Part shown: piece after piece, positions 25,923-35,022 of the stretch
Layout of the letters: every line of letters begins with the position of its first letter
Position numbering within the stretch: the first letter of the stretch is position 1
Assembly (NCBI RefSeq): GCF_036577625.1
Contig: NZ_JARBDC010000045.1
Coordinates: 1 to 64,000, forward strand
Reading direction: 5' to 3'
Length of the DNA stretch: 64,000 nt
From: Paenibacillus_AB sp036577625
Lineage (GTDB): Bacteria; Bacillota; Bacilli; Paenibacillales; NBRC-103111
Notes under the pieces: model-generated
The model's input: only the letters and a program-made list of their open reading frames with translations
Databases searched by the model: none
Told to the model about the DNA's origin: nothing
Made by a program: the position numbers and the translations under genes

Positions 25923-26618
25923 ATGCGGGGCGGCAAATGGATGATCGGGATGGCGGCGCTGATTTGGACTTTCGCGCCGGTCGGCGGCTTGAAATCGGAA
26001 GGCGGCGTGCGCGGGCTTGCCGAGCGGTTCGTGCAAAGGCTGGAGGCGGAAAGCGGCGAAGCGCCGGTCGTCCGCTGGAACGCGGAGAGCGGAACGCCGG
26101 AGCTGCTGGAAGGCCGGCTGAGCAAGCCGTCGCGGCATTCGCCGGAATGGATTTCGTACGAATTTCTGGAGCGGGCCAAAGCTGCGTACGGGTTGAAGCG
26201 CGTAAACGAATCGATGAAGGTCGCAAGCGTCGAGCGGAGCGGGTCCGGCGCGGTTACGGTCGCGATGGAGCGGCGGCTGTACGGCAAGCCGGTCTGCGGG
26301 GACGGTCTGCGGATCGAGCTGGACGAAAGCGGGGTCGTCCGCCGGGTCGAAGGAACGATGCATGCCGATCTGGAACGCAAAAGGCTGCATCGTCCGATGA
26401 TTCCGGCCGTTTCCGGGAAGGAGGCGGCGGAGGAAGCCGCCCGTTACGTCCGCGGGGACGCTTCCGCGGCGGCAACCGCCCGCGTGCGGGATTGTTACCT
26501 CCCGGAGCGGGAGGGCGTTCCGCTCGTCTATATCGTATCGTTCGGAGCCGGGGAAGGAAATGCCGCGGGCCGAACGGTCATCGTTCACGCGTTGACCGGA
26601 CGGGTGATCGACGGCTGA
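25923..26618 (+). CDS. Stand-alone peptidase-propeptide-like (FTP + PepSY) secreted protein
   Basis: ATG 25923 follows GGAGG by 9 nt and begins a 231-residue protein with a short signal-like stretch (MRGGKWMIGMAALIWTFAPV). The middle (about 70-145, 'YGLKRVNESMKVASVERSG...RRLYGKPVCGDGLRIELDESG') resembles the fungalysin/thermolysin propeptide fold. The end ('GKEAAEEAARYV' ... 'VYIVSFGAGEGN...VHALTGRVID') resembles PepSY. No peptidase domain follows and the gene stops normally. It may be a secreted protease inhibitor or a chaperone remnant; function not established. Confidence 0.65.
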   Translation: MRGGKWMIGMAALIWTFAPVGGLKSEGGVRGLAERFVQRLEAESGEAPVVRWNAESGTPELLEGRLSKPSRHSPEWISYEFLERAKAAYGLKRVNESMKVASVERSGSGAVTVAMERRLYGKPVCGDGLRIELDESGVVRRVEGTMHADLERKRLHRPMIPAVSGKEAAEEAARYVRGDASAAATARVRDCYLPEREGVPLVYIVSFGAGEGNAAGRTVIVHALTGRVIDG

Positions 26619-26634
26619 CCGCCGACTGCTGATC

Positions 26635-26916
26635 TTATTTCCATTCCAACGCCCGCAGCAGCCGATGCTTCATCAGCTCCAGCAAAAAATCGACATAGTA
26701 GTCTTTGCGGACGATCACCTGGTACCGGTGCCCCGGGTACGCGTAAAACAGCACGTCCGTATGCACCTCGTTCGCCTCGAAATGCGCCTGCACCCGCTTC
26801 ATCGATTCCGCGAACGGATCATGTCGGACGATTTCGATCGCGAATTCGGTATCTTCGCCGTTCGCGCTCTCTTCGATCCGGATCGTCTCCGCATCCCATT
26901 CATAATGCATGTTCAT
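26635..26916 (-). CDS. Small conserved hypothetical protein
   Basis: The 93-residue soluble protein begins MNMHYEWDAETIRIEE, is acidic in its first half and has an aromatic second half (YAYPGHRYQVIVRKDYYVDFLLELMKHRLL). It is in the same direction as, and 22 bp behind, the NhaD/ArsB-type transporter, so it is probably co-transcribed. I do not recognise the family. It is convergent with the propeptide-like gene, with a 16-bp gap. Confidence 0.65.
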   Translation of the reverse strand: MNMHYEWDAETIRIEESANGEDTEFAIEIVRHDPFAESMKRVQAHFEANEVHTDVLFYAYPGHRYQVIVRKDYYVDFLLELMKHRLLRALEWK

Positions 26917-26938
26917 CCCGATTCCCTCCGTTTCCGGT

Positions 26939-28219
26939 TCAGATCAAATAACGGACGTAAATATAGACGCTCGACAGGGCGATCGACAGCAGCATGAGCG
27001 GAAACGCGACCTTCATGTACGAGACGAAGCGGATCGGGTAGCCTTCCTTCCCCGATAAGCCGGCCACGATCAGATTGGCGCTCGCCCCGATCAGCGTCCC
27101 GTTTCCGCCGAGGCAGGCGCCGAGCGCCAGACTCCACCAAAGCGGCTCCAGGTCGGCCACGCCCATGTTGCCCATTTCCTGAATCATCGGAATCATCGTC
27201 GCCACGAACGGAATGTTGTCGAGAAACGCGGAGGCGATCGCGCTCAGCCACAAAATGAGCATCGACGTGGCGACGAGCTCGCCGCCGGTCAAATCGACGG
27301 CTTCCTTCGCCAGCCGCGAAATGACGCCGGTTTCCACCAGGCCCGACACCAGAACGAACAAGCCGACGAAGAAGAAAATCGTCGTCCACTCCACCTTCGT
27401 AAAGGCGTTTTCCATCGCATGCTCCCCGGTCAACAGCAGAAGCAGAAACGCCCCGGCGAGGGCGACCGTCGCCGATTCCAGATGAAGCAGCTGGTGAAGG
27501 AAGAAGCCGACGATCGTTACGCCCAGCACGGTCAAGCATTTGACGAGCAGCGCGCGATCCGTGATCACTTCCTTCTCGTCCATCCGCATGATCGATTGCC
27601 GCAGCTCGTCGGTCGTCCGGATTCGCTTCCGGTACAGCCAGACGAATATCGGGAGATGGACGGCCATAATCAATGCGATGATCGGGCCGAGATTGACGAT
27701 AAACGCCATGAACGTCAGCTCCTTGACGGCGCTGCCGATCATGATGTTCGGCGGATCGCCGATCAGCGTGGCGGCGCCGCCGATATTGCAGGCCAGCACC
27801 TGCGTGATCAGAAACGGAACCGGGTTGACCCGCAGCTGTCTCGTAATGCTGAACGTGACCGGAACCATCAGCAGCACCGTGGTCACATTGTCGAGAAACG
27901 CCGAGCCGACCGCCGTGAGCAGCGCCAGCGACAGCATGATCCTTACGGGGTCCCCTTTCGCCTTCTTGGCCGCAACGAGCGCGACGTATTTGAACAGCCC
28001 GGTTTCCGCCGTTATGCTGACGATGATCATCATACCGATCAGCAGCCCGAGCGTATTGAAGTCGATATGGTGGACGGCCGTCTCCTGGTCCACGATGCCG
28101 ATCGCCACCATCACGACGCCCCCGATCATGGCGACGATCGTCCGATGAATTTTTTCGGCGATGATAAGACCGTATGTAACAAGAAAAATGCCGATGGCGA
28201 CTAAAGCTTGCAGTTCCAT
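26939..28219 (-). CDS. ArsB/NhaD-family ion transporter
   Basis: This is a 426-residue membrane protein of the ion-transporter superfamily with two inverted halves. Each half has the re-entrant hairpin motif: 'GSAFLDNVTTVLLMVPVTF' in the first and 'ASAFLDNIPFVATMIPMI' in the second. 'GGAATLIGDPPNIMIGSA' and 'GGNGTLIGASANLIVAG' are the paired substrate-site loops. Members include NhaD Na+/H+ antiporters, ArsB arsenite pumps and related P-protein homologues; no ars genes lie nearby, so a cation role is plausible. GGGAGG precedes the ATG. The transcript has a structured 5' leader. Confidence 0.85.
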   Translation of the reverse strand: MELQALVAIGIFLVTYGLIIAEKIHRTIVAMIGGVVMVAIGIVDQETAVHHIDFNTLGLLIGMMIIVSITAETGLFKYVALVAAKKAKGDPVRIMLSLALLTAVGSAFLDNVTTVLLMVPVTFSITRQLRVNPVPFLITQVLACNIGGAATLIGDPPNIMIGSAVKELTFMAFIVNLGPIIALIMAVHLPIFVWLYRKRIRTTDELRQSIMRMDEKEVITDRALLVKCLTVLGVTIVGFFLHQLLHLESATVALAGAFLLLLLTGEHAMENAFTKVEWTTIFFFVGLFVLVSGLVETGVISRLAKEAVDLTGGELVATSMLILWLSAIASAFLDNIPFVATMIPMIQEMGNMGVADLEPLWWSLALGACLGGNGTLIGASANLIVAGLSGKEGYPIRFVSYMKVAFPLMLLSIALSSVYIYVRYLI

Positions 28220-28359
28220 AATTCCTCCCGATTCATGCGGATGTTATAATTTGCCCGATCCGGCGCGGATTTAGTTCGTCCGCCTTTCCTATCGCCGAAA
28301 AAAGACAAAAAGAGCCCGCGCTTGGCAGGCTCCTCCCGTACATCCCGTTATGCAATTCG
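28220..28359 (-). promoter_or_regulatory. Structured leader with internal terminator-like hairpin (candidate riboswitch)
   Basis: Between the promoter (-10 at 28371-28366) and the transporter ATG (28219) lies a ~140-nt leader with no coding use. It holds ACGGGAGGAGCC, a GAGCC/GGCTC hairpin (28332-28312) followed by U-rich TTTTTGTCTTTTTT, then a second stable hairpin (GGCGGA ... TCCGCGCC, about 28283-28261). A terminator-like hairpin inside the leader of a cation-transporter gene suggests conditional transcription, as in riboswitches. Li+- and Na+-sensing classes are known upstream of Nha-type genes. I cannot assign a class by eye. Confidence 0.5.
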
Positions 28360-28365
28360 GTTTTA

Positions 28366-28394
28366 ATTATATACAGGGGGCTTCCCGTTGTAAA
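28366..28394 (-). promoter_or_regulatory. SigA-type promoter of the NhaD/ArsB-type transporter
   Basis: On the minus strand the -35 is TTTACA (28394-28389), the spacer is 17 bp, and the -10 is TATAAT (28371-28366). Confidence 0.75.
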
Positions 28395-28413
28395 GACGGG
28401 ACCCATTTTCAGA

Positions 28414-28442
28414 TTGTCAGCCCGCGAGCCATTTGATATAGT
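28414..28442 (+). promoter_or_regulatory. SigA-type promoter of the second GT-C gene
   Basis: The -35 is TTGTCA (28414-28419), the spacer is 17 bp, and the -10 is TATAGT (28437-28442), 57 bp before the ATG. It is divergent from the transporter promoter. Confidence 0.7.
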
Positions 28443-28498
28443 ATGAAAAAATGAGTCCAACTTCCCATATCCCACCCTGCGACCAGGAGCAGTGAAGC

Positions 28499-29773
28499 AT
28501 GCTTGCCCTCTATCACAAACTGAAGCACCGCGATTTCGTTCTCCTCGTTCCGCTCGTGGCGCTGTCGCTGTACGTGCGGCTGCGGTACTTTTTCTTTCTC
28601 GCCTCGTCCGGCAAAGGCTTTCCGGATGCGGCCGACAGCCAGTGGTACCTCGCCTACGCACGATCGCTCATGACCGATTTCAAAATCGGCCTGCATATGA
28701 ACGATCTGCTGTATTTCGGCTACAACATGCTGCTTACCGTGCTGCTTATGCTGTTCAAGGATCCGGTCGCGATCTTGTTCATTCAAGCCGTGACCGCCGG
28801 CCTCAGCGTCATCCTTGTCTTTAAAATCGCACGAATGCTTTTCAACAGGACGACGGCCGTAATCGCTTCCATTTTGTACGGCTATTCGTGGGACATTACG
28901 CTGTGGACGACGTACATTTTGACCGACAGCTTCTTTATCAGCCTGCTGCTGCTGTGCGTCTTTCTTCTGCTCAAAAGCTTCGAGTCCGGCAAAACGGCGT
29001 ATAAGGCGCTGTTTGTCGCGTCAGCGGCATATTTGTTCATCTTCAGGCCGACGGGGATTTTGTCGCTGCTGTTCATCCTGATCTATATCGCGATACGCAT
29101 GGACAAACCGAAGGCGCTCCGGTTTGTGCGCAGGCACAAATATACGCTCGGCGGCATCGCCGCCGCCCTTGTCGCCGTCGGCGCCTACGCGCTGTTCGGC
29201 GGGAAGCTGGCCCCGCTCGTTCAATCGCTGCAGTATAACGCCAAGCTGGTGCTGTACAACATTTACGCCAGAGGCTGGGTATACGACCAGCCGACACCCG
29301 GCGCCATCTTCTACAAGCCCGACTACACGATCGATATCGGAAACAGTCTGATCCTGAGCTTTCTCGTCCATAACTGGGACCATGTCGCCGCCATTTACGC
29401 GAGAAGGGTCGTCGCTTTTCTCGGCCGCTGGGTATGGCTGACCGACTTGTCGACGTTCGGGGGCATCAAAACGTTCGTCTCCAACATGGTGCCGACCGCG
29501 CTTTTCGTAGCGGGCTTCGTCGCCTCGATCGTCAACGGGATATTCAAAAAGGCGTCGATCGTTTGGTTATGCATCCTGGCCATCTTCATCTTCTGCATCG
29601 TCCTGTTCATCGACGGCATGTACCGGTACAGGGCGCCCAGCATCCCGTTCATCGCGATCGCGGTCGCGTACGGAGCGGACAGCGTCGCCCGGGCCGCATT
29701 CGCGATCGGCAAAAAGGCGATCGGCAAGCTGCCCTGGAAGCGCAAGTCGACGAATTTGAAATCCGGGCTGTAA
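28499..29773 (+). CDS. GT-C membrane glycosyltransferase, paralogue of the glycan-operon enzyme
   Basis: The 424 residues align nearly end to end with the GT-C protein at 24303-25553. Shared blocks include 'DSQWYLAYARSLM' (loop-1 acidic motif), 'FKDPVAILFIQAVTAGLSVILV', 'YGYSWDITLWTTYILTDSFF' and the C-terminal 'IDGMYRYRAPSIPFIA'. About ten transmembrane helices are predicted. AGGAG lies 9 nt upstream of the ATG. It is monocistronic, ended by a perfect hairpin plus T6. It is probably a duplicate with a different acceptor or sugar specificity. Confidence 0.82.
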   Translation: MLALYHKLKHRDFVLLVPLVALSLYVRLRYFFFLASSGKGFPDAADSQWYLAYARSLMTDFKIGLHMNDLLYFGYNMLLTVLLMLFKDPVAILFIQAVTAGLSVILVFKIARMLFNRTTAVIASILYGYSWDITLWTTYILTDSFFISLLLLCVFLLLKSFESGKTAYKALFVASAAYLFIFRPTGILSLLFILIYIAIRMDKPKALRFVRRHKYTLGGIAAALVAVGAYALFGGKLAPLVQSLQYNAKLVLYNIYARGWVYDQPTPGAIFYKPDYTIDIGNSLILSFLVHNWDHVAAIYARRVVAFLGRWVWLTDLSTFGGIKTFVSNMVPTALFVAGFVASIVNGIFKKASIVWLCILAIFIFCIVLFIDGMYRYRAPSIPFIAIAVAYGADSVARAAFAIGKKAIGKLPWKRKSTNLKSGL

Positions 29774-29798
29774 GAAACGCCGCGATAACGGAAAAGAG

Positions 29799-29826
29799 GG
29801 CTGCCGAACGATCGGCAGCCTTTTTT
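29799..29826 (+). terminator. Intrinsic terminator (identical hairpin also at 40749)
   Basis: Perfect 9-bp arms GGCTGCCGA and TCGGCAGCC are followed by TTTTTT. Confidence 0.9.
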
Positions 29827-29840
29827 ATCGTTTCGTCCCG

Positions 29841-32800
29841 TTACGGACCGGATGGAGTCATATACAGAGAGACGTCGTCCACATACAGCGCCGTTCCGTT
29901 CCAAGCTTTATCGGCGATGACTACGAGCTGCGCTTTTTTCACTTCGCTCGCGCCGACGGAGGCGGGAATGATCCCTTTCAATCGGACCGGCCGCCACGTG
30001 CCGACCGAAGCGGCATCGAGCGGGCGGATGTCCGACAAGACGGTGGACAGCGTTTTTCCGGCGGCGTCCATCAGGTTGAGACCCAGCTGGATCGTGCCGC
30101 CCGGCGGAGTCCCTTCCTTCACTTTGTACCACGCTTCCGCGGCGAAGTAACCCGATTCGGCCGTCACCGTTTGGGCCGGACCGCCCCGCTCCATATTTTG
30201 GATCAGCAGGCCGTACTGTCCGGTGCGCGACGCCTCCGTCAGGCGGGCGATGCTGCCGGTCGTTCTGACCCAGTAGCTCCAGGGCGTCGCGGATGCCCCC
30301 GTTCCCGTCTCGAACGAACCGTTTGCCGTCGCGGACGGCCGGTTGTCGGCGAAGTCCAGAATCAGCTTCGCATAGCTCCGCTCCGCCGCATAGACGGACC
30401 CATACACCGTATCCGCGACCGACTGCTTCACCGGCCCGCCCTGCGGCTCCGAAGCGCGGATGTAATCGAGCACGTTCCAGAACGTCGACTCCAGCTTCAA
30501 GCCGCCGGACGCCTGATACACCGATACGTCGTCCACATACGCGACGCCGTTCTGCAAACCGTCGACGATGACGACGAACTGCGCGCTTTTGACTTCGGCG
30601 CCGCTTATTTGCGCCGGGATCTCGTACAGCATAACCGCTTCCTTCCACGCGCCGGCGCCGGCGGCGAGCGGCTGCAGCTTCCCGCGGACGGTGCCGATCT
30701 GTTTGCCGGACGCATCCCGCAAATTCATGGCGAGCTGAATCGTGGCGCTGCCCGTATAAGAAGCCGGAACGGAGTAATAGACACGCGCCGCCAGCAAGCC
30801 GGGGTTGACCGCGAATACTTGAACAGGCCCGCCGCGATCGAGTCCTTGAATTTTCAGGCTGGCCGATCCCGTCCGGGCTTGCTCCGTCGACCGCTGCATC
30901 GTCCCCGTACTTTGAATCCAGTGGGTCCAAGGCGGCGCGGTCGATGCGCCGGATTCGAACGATCCGTTCGTCTCGAGCGGGAACAAACCGCGCACCGCTT
31001 CCTGCAGCAGCTTGGCGAACGCCTGCAGCGTCGCCGAGGGCGAGCTTGCGGCCAGCTCGGCGACCCGATTCGTCACCGTTCCGCCGTTCGGTTCGTACGT
31101 TTTCATATAGTTGGCCAAATCCCAGAACGTCGACGCGTTCCAGATCGACCATTCGAGCGAGTACGTTCTCGGATCTAACGGATGGGCGAGCACCGGGTCG
31201 CTCTTGAACGAGTCGACCAGCGCGAACCGTTTTTGCTGCATCAGCCGCTTCGCGTCCAGATCGGTCAGCAGCGCCAACGCGGAGGCGGCGTCCGTCGGAG
31301 GCGCCGTATCTTTCGGGTAGCTCAGTGCCGAAGCCTCGTAATATTCGAACGCCCGCAGCAGCATAGTCGCACGCGCTTTTTGCGGCGCCGTCTGCGCCTT
31401 GCTGACGACCGACTCGAGCAGCCGGCGGCTTTCGGCGATTTCCTGGTCGGTCACGATGTTCAAATAGTCCGCCGCGTTAAAAGGCAAGTATGTGGATATT
31501 TTCCGGGTCTGGAACCAGGTCGTCGACAGCACGCGCTGCGTCCAAAACCGCTCCCAATGATCGTAGTACGCCGCCAGATCGGCGGCCGCCGCCGGCCCTA
31601 CCGCCCGGACGTACCATTCCTGCAGCAGCTCGTCCACATTCGCGTCCGGGTTCCACTGCAGCTTGGCGGACAGCCACGGCTTCGGACCTTCCCCCCAGTT
31701 CGGATACAGCTCCGCATAATGGGCGGTAACGCCGGCCTGTTTGCCGTATTTGTAATTGTCGGCCATCCGATGGTTGTACACTCGGGGCAGCACATACGGC
31801 GTGCCGTACATGTAGTCGTACCAGGCCAAATTTTCCGTTACAGCCGCCCACGCTTCCATCTGCGCCTTGCCCGCCGCCTCGACGGCCGGGTCGGCCCACG
31901 CCATCCGATCTTTCGTCAGAAACGGAACGACGCGGGGGTTGAGCGGAAACGACGGCGGGTCCATCACTTCCTGGTAGGCGAGCAGGCCGAACCATTTGTC
32001 CGGATAAACGGCCAGCACGCCTTCGGCGACCTGGTTGACCCAGTTGTAATAAATGTCCGACATGTCCACAAGGCCGATCGAGTTCTTTTTGTTCGGGTAG
32101 TCCGGATGATTCGGGTCCGCTTCGCAAAAACCGCCGGAATCGTTCATCCCGAGCGAGTACGACGTTTCGTCCGGATGTTCGTCGAAATAGCGGATGATGT
32201 TGCTTACCGCCTCCTGCACGATGCCGGGCGCCGTAAAGCAGGGCTGCCAGTTGTGCGTCGTGTCGTTGGGCGGAATATACCGCTCCCCGTTTCGCATCGG
32301 AAAATATTCGGGATGTGTCGTCCCGTACCGCGACGGAGGGAACAGCTTCAGCAGGTTGTGATGGAACTGGATGCGGTTATGGAGCCGGTTTTTGTCCTGC
32401 CAATCCGACCGCTCCGGAAATTGCGCCCAGCTGATGCCGGGAGAAAACACTCTCGAGAAAAAGGCCGGCTGCTCCTTCACGTCCTGCTTCGGTACCGTTA
32501 TATCGGTGCGAACCGGCACGTCTTCGCCGTCGCTGCCGGGCATCAGCCACCGCACGCCGACGTACCGTTCCAGAAACTCGTACACGCCGTACGACGTGCC
32601 GGCCGGCGTCGGTCCGGCGATGACGACGCAGTTGCCGTGCGGATGGATGACGAAGCCGTCGCCGTCCATCCCCTGCAGCAAGCCCGCCATATGCGGATCG
32701 GAGCCGGGGTCGCCGACATAGAGTCGGACGCGGCCGTTCAGGCTCCCGCCTCCCGCATGGAGCTCCGCCTCCGTCATGACCGGCAAAACGGCGCCGGTCG

Positions 32801-33035
32801 ACTTCCGTACGTATTCGACCAGCTCGCCGGCCGCATGGGCGGTCGTCGCGTCCGCTTGCTCCGGCACGAGCACGACTGCGTGCGGGGCGCCGTTTTCCAC
32901 GATGCGCAGCTCTCCGCCGCCCTGCGCGAACGCTTGACCGGTAATTCCGCCGCCTGCCGGAAACAAGCCGGCGACCAACGCGGCCAGCAGCGCGACGAGC
33001 CATTTGCGCATCGGATTGCGTATGGGTGTTTCCAT
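29841..33035 (-). CDS. Secreted DUF4838 carbohydrate-active protein with two C-terminal binding modules
   Basis: ATG 33035 follows AGGAGG by 9 nt (TTG 33041 would be 3 nt away), giving 1,064 residues with a signal peptide ending ...GQAFA. An N-terminal alpha-glucuronidase-like domain ('GTSYGVYEFLERYVGVRWLMPG', about 130-160) leads into the DUF4838 core ('YSLGMNDSGGFCE', 'WFGLLAYQEVMDPP', 'LAWYDYMYGTPYVLPRVYNH'), a TIM-barrel-like glycosidase fold. Two beta-sandwich modules starting 'NGSFESG' and 'NGSFETG' occupy the last ~350 residues. It is the last gene behind a sugar ABC importer, so it probably trims the glycan that importer brings in. Confidence 0.85.
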   Translation of the reverse strand: METPIRNPMRKWLVALLAALVAGLFPAGGGITGQAFAQGGGELRIVENGAPHAVVLVPEQADATTAHAAGELVEYVRKSTGAVLPVMTEAELHAGGGSLNGRVRLYVGDPGSDPHMAGLLQGMDGDGFVIHPHGNCVVIAGPTPAGTSYGVYEFLERYVGVRWLMPGSDGEDVPVRTDITVPKQDVKEQPAFFSRVFSPGISWAQFPERSDWQDKNRLHNRIQFHHNLLKLFPPSRYGTTHPEYFPMRNGERYIPPNDTTHNWQPCFTAPGIVQEAVSNIIRYFDEHPDETSYSLGMNDSGGFCEADPNHPDYPNKKNSIGLVDMSDIYYNWVNQVAEGVLAVYPDKWFGLLAYQEVMDPPSFPLNPRVVPFLTKDRMAWADPAVEAAGKAQMEAWAAVTENLAWYDYMYGTPYVLPRVYNHRMADNYKYGKQAGVTAHYAELYPNWGEGPKPWLSAKLQWNPDANVDELLQEWYVRAVGPAAAADLAAYYDHWERFWTQRVLSTTWFQTRKISTYLPFNAADYLNIVTDQEIAESRRLLESVVSKAQTAPQKARATMLLRAFEYYEASALSYPKDTAPPTDAASALALLTDLDAKRLMQQKRFALVDSFKSDPVLAHPLDPRTYSLEWSIWNASTFWDLANYMKTYEPNGGTVTNRVAELAASSPSATLQAFAKLLQEAVRGLFPLETNGSFESGASTAPPWTHWIQSTGTMQRSTEQARTGSASLKIQGLDRGGPVQVFAVNPGLLAARVYYSVPASYTGSATIQLAMNLRDASGKQIGTVRGKLQPLAAGAGAWKEAVMLYEIPAQISGAEVKSAQFVVIVDGLQNGVAYVDDVSVYQASGGLKLESTFWNVLDYIRASEPQGGPVKQSVADTVYGSVYAAERSYAKLILDFADNRPSATANGSFETGTGASATPWSYWVRTTGSIARLTEASRTGQYGLLIQNMERGGPAQTVTAESGYFAAEAWYKVKEGTPPGGTIQLGLNLMDAAGKTLSTVLSDIRPLDAASVGTWRPVRLKGIIPASVGASEVKKAQLVVIADKAWNGTALYVDDVSLYMTPSGP

Positions 33036-33207
33036 TTTCAAATTCCTCCTTGACCTGATCGAATGGGGTACCGCCGGAACGATCGAGCCGTTCCGTCTTT
33101 TTCGGATAGGTCTGACCGGAAGTCGTCATGCTGCCGTCGTTGCCGCCTCTCACGTATGAGCGCATCACCTCCTCTGCGGCGCGCGGCCCGTGTCGGCCGG
33201 CTCCGCA

Positions 33208-34044
33208 TTATCCTTTTACCGCCCCCATCGTAGCCCCTTCCATGATCGAGCGCTGGAACAGGACGTACATGACGACGGACGGAATCATCGCGATCGTCAC
33301 GCCGGCGAACAGCGTGACCCAGTCGGCCGTGTACTGCATCATTTGATTGGCCTGGTACATATTGACCCCGATCGTATATTTGTTCGGATCGCTCAAATAA
33401 ATGAACGGCGCCAGGAAATTGTTGTACAGCCCCAAAAATTTGAAAATCGCCACGGTGACGATGCCGGGCATCGCCAGCGGCACGATGATGCGCCCGAATA
33501 CTTGAAACAGCGACGCACCGTCCATAAACGCGCTCTCCTCCAGCTCCTTCGGCAGCGACTGCATGAACCCGCCGAGCAGCATCAGGAAAAAGACGCTCTC
33601 GCCCAAGCTTTCGAGCACGATCAGCCCGGTCAGGCTGTTCGTCAAATGCAGGTCGCGCATCAACACGTACTGCGGAATGAGCGCGTTGATTCCCGGCAAA
33701 AACAGCGACAGCATGATCGTGCCCCAGATCAGCTTGCGCCCCTTGAACTCCAGGCGCGTCAGCGCGTACGCGTTCAGCGTCGTAAGGAGCGTGCCGAGGA
33801 GCAGACTGGCCCCGACGTAATAAAGCGTATTCAGCAGCGCGGCGCCGAGCCTATATTTGATCCAGGCGTTTTTGTAATTGACCCATTTCCACGATTCCGG
33901 CAGCGACCAGACGTTCTGGAAAAATTCGCGGTTCGTTTTGAGCGATTCGTACAGCACCCACGCGAGCGGGAACAAAACGGTGAGCGACCAGAAGACCAAG
34001 ACGAGCCGCCAGAAGACGTCGACCCACGTGCGCCGTTCCTTCAT
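33208..34044 (-). CDS. Carbohydrate ABC transporter permease (MsmG/AmyC type)
   Basis: The 278-residue protein has six transmembrane helices. The EAA loop that docks with the ATPase is 'ELEESAFMDGASLFQVFGRIIVPLAMPGI' (about residues 178-206, with conserved Gly). It pairs with the permease encoded 15 bp upstream. As usual in Paenibacillus, no dedicated ATPase gene is present, so a shared MsmK/MsmX-type ATPase is presumed. GGGGGAG precedes the ATG. Confidence 0.92.
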   Translation of the reverse strand: MKERRTWVDVFWRLVLVFWSLTVLFPLAWVLYESLKTNREFFQNVWSLPESWKWVNYKNAWIKYRLGAALLNTLYYVGASLLLGTLLTTLNAYALTRLEFKGRKLIWGTIMLSLFLPGINALIPQYVLMRDLHLTNSLTGLIVLESLGESVFFLMLLGGFMQSLPKELEESAFMDGASLFQVFGRIIVPLAMPGIVTVAIFKFLGLYNNFLAPFIYLSDPNKYTIGVNMYQANQMMQYTADWVTLFAGVTIAMIPSVVMYVLFQRSIMEGATMGAVKG

Positions 34045-34059
34045 AGAGCGCTCTCCCCC

Positions 34060-35007
34060 TTAATACTCGTAAGCCCGGTTCGGCATCAGCCTGTCGATCA
34101 GCAGCTTGGCTGCGACGAGAACGACGAACAGAAACATCCCGATCGCGGACGCGTAGCCGTAATTGTGCGCTTCGCTGCCGAACGCCAAATTGAACATGTA
34201 CAGGCCGATCAGGTCGGTCGAGCCGGCCGGTCCTCCGTTCGTCAAGATGAGCACCTTGTCGAAGCTTTTCAACGAGCCCAGAACGAGAAACAGCGCGCAG
34301 ACGCGGATAATCGGCAACATGAGCGGGATTGTGATGCGAAACAGCCTCGTCGTATGCCCGGCCCCTTCGAGGACGGCCGACTCGTAGAGCGATTTCGGAA
34401 TCGTCGCCATGGCGTTCATGAAAATGACCACATACAAGCCGACCCCGGCCCAGACGTATGGCGGGACGATGGCGGCCAGCGCCGTCTTCGCGTCGCCAAG
34501 CCAGTAGTAGCCGTTCATATCGATGCCGACGAGGCGAAGCAGCGCGTTGAGCAGCCCGTAGCTGCCGTCGTAGACGAACGCCCACAGCAGCGCGACGACG
34601 ACCGTGGCCAGCACGTTCGGGAAAAAAAACAGCACCTTGAACAGCTTCGTTCCTTTATACCCTTTGTTCGTCAGCAAATACGCGAGAAACAGCGAGATGA
34701 GGATGACGCAGACCGGGACCGTCGCCATGTAGAACAAGTTGTGGCCGAGCGCTCTCCACACGTATTTGTCGCGAATCATGTACGCGTAATTTTGCAGGCC
34801 GACGAATTTCGCGTCCGAAATTCCGTTCCAGTTCAGCAGCGAATAATAGACCGACATCAGGTTCGGGTACAGCGTGAAGAGCAAGTACCCTCCGTACGCC
34901 GGGACGACGGCGAGCAGCAGAAACAGCCGCTTCTGCACGTTCGCCTTTTGCAGCCGTCCCGCCCGGACGGCCCGGCCTGCGTTCGTTTCGTTTCGGACCG
35001 CGTGCAA
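34060..35007 (-). CDS. Sugar ABC transporter permease (MsmF/AmyD type)
   Basis: The product is 315 residues with six helices. The EAA loop 'SLYESAVLEGAGHTTRLFRITIPLMLPII' lies in the second half. TTG at 35007 has AAGGAG at 10 nt and is preferred over GTG 35016, which touches the ribosome site. It forms the heterodimeric channel with the next gene. The binding-protein gene ends 15 bp upstream of its start. Confidence 0.9.
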   Translation of the reverse strand: MHAVRNETNAGRAVRAGRLQKANVQKRLFLLLAVVPAYGGYLLFTLYPNLMSVYYSLLNWNGISDAKFVGLQNYAYMIRDKYVWRALGHNLFYMATVPVCVILISLFLAYLLTNKGYKGTKLFKVLFFFPNVLATVVVALLWAFVYDGSYGLLNALLRLVGIDMNGYYWLGDAKTALAAIVPPYVWAGVGLYVVIFMNAMATIPKSLYESAVLEGAGHTTRLFRITIPLMLPIIRVCALFLVLGSLKSFDKVLILTNGGPAGSTDLIGLYMFNLAFGSEAHNYGYASAIGMFLFVVLVAAKLLIDRLMPNRAYEY

Positions 35008-35022
35008 CTCGGGCACACTCCT

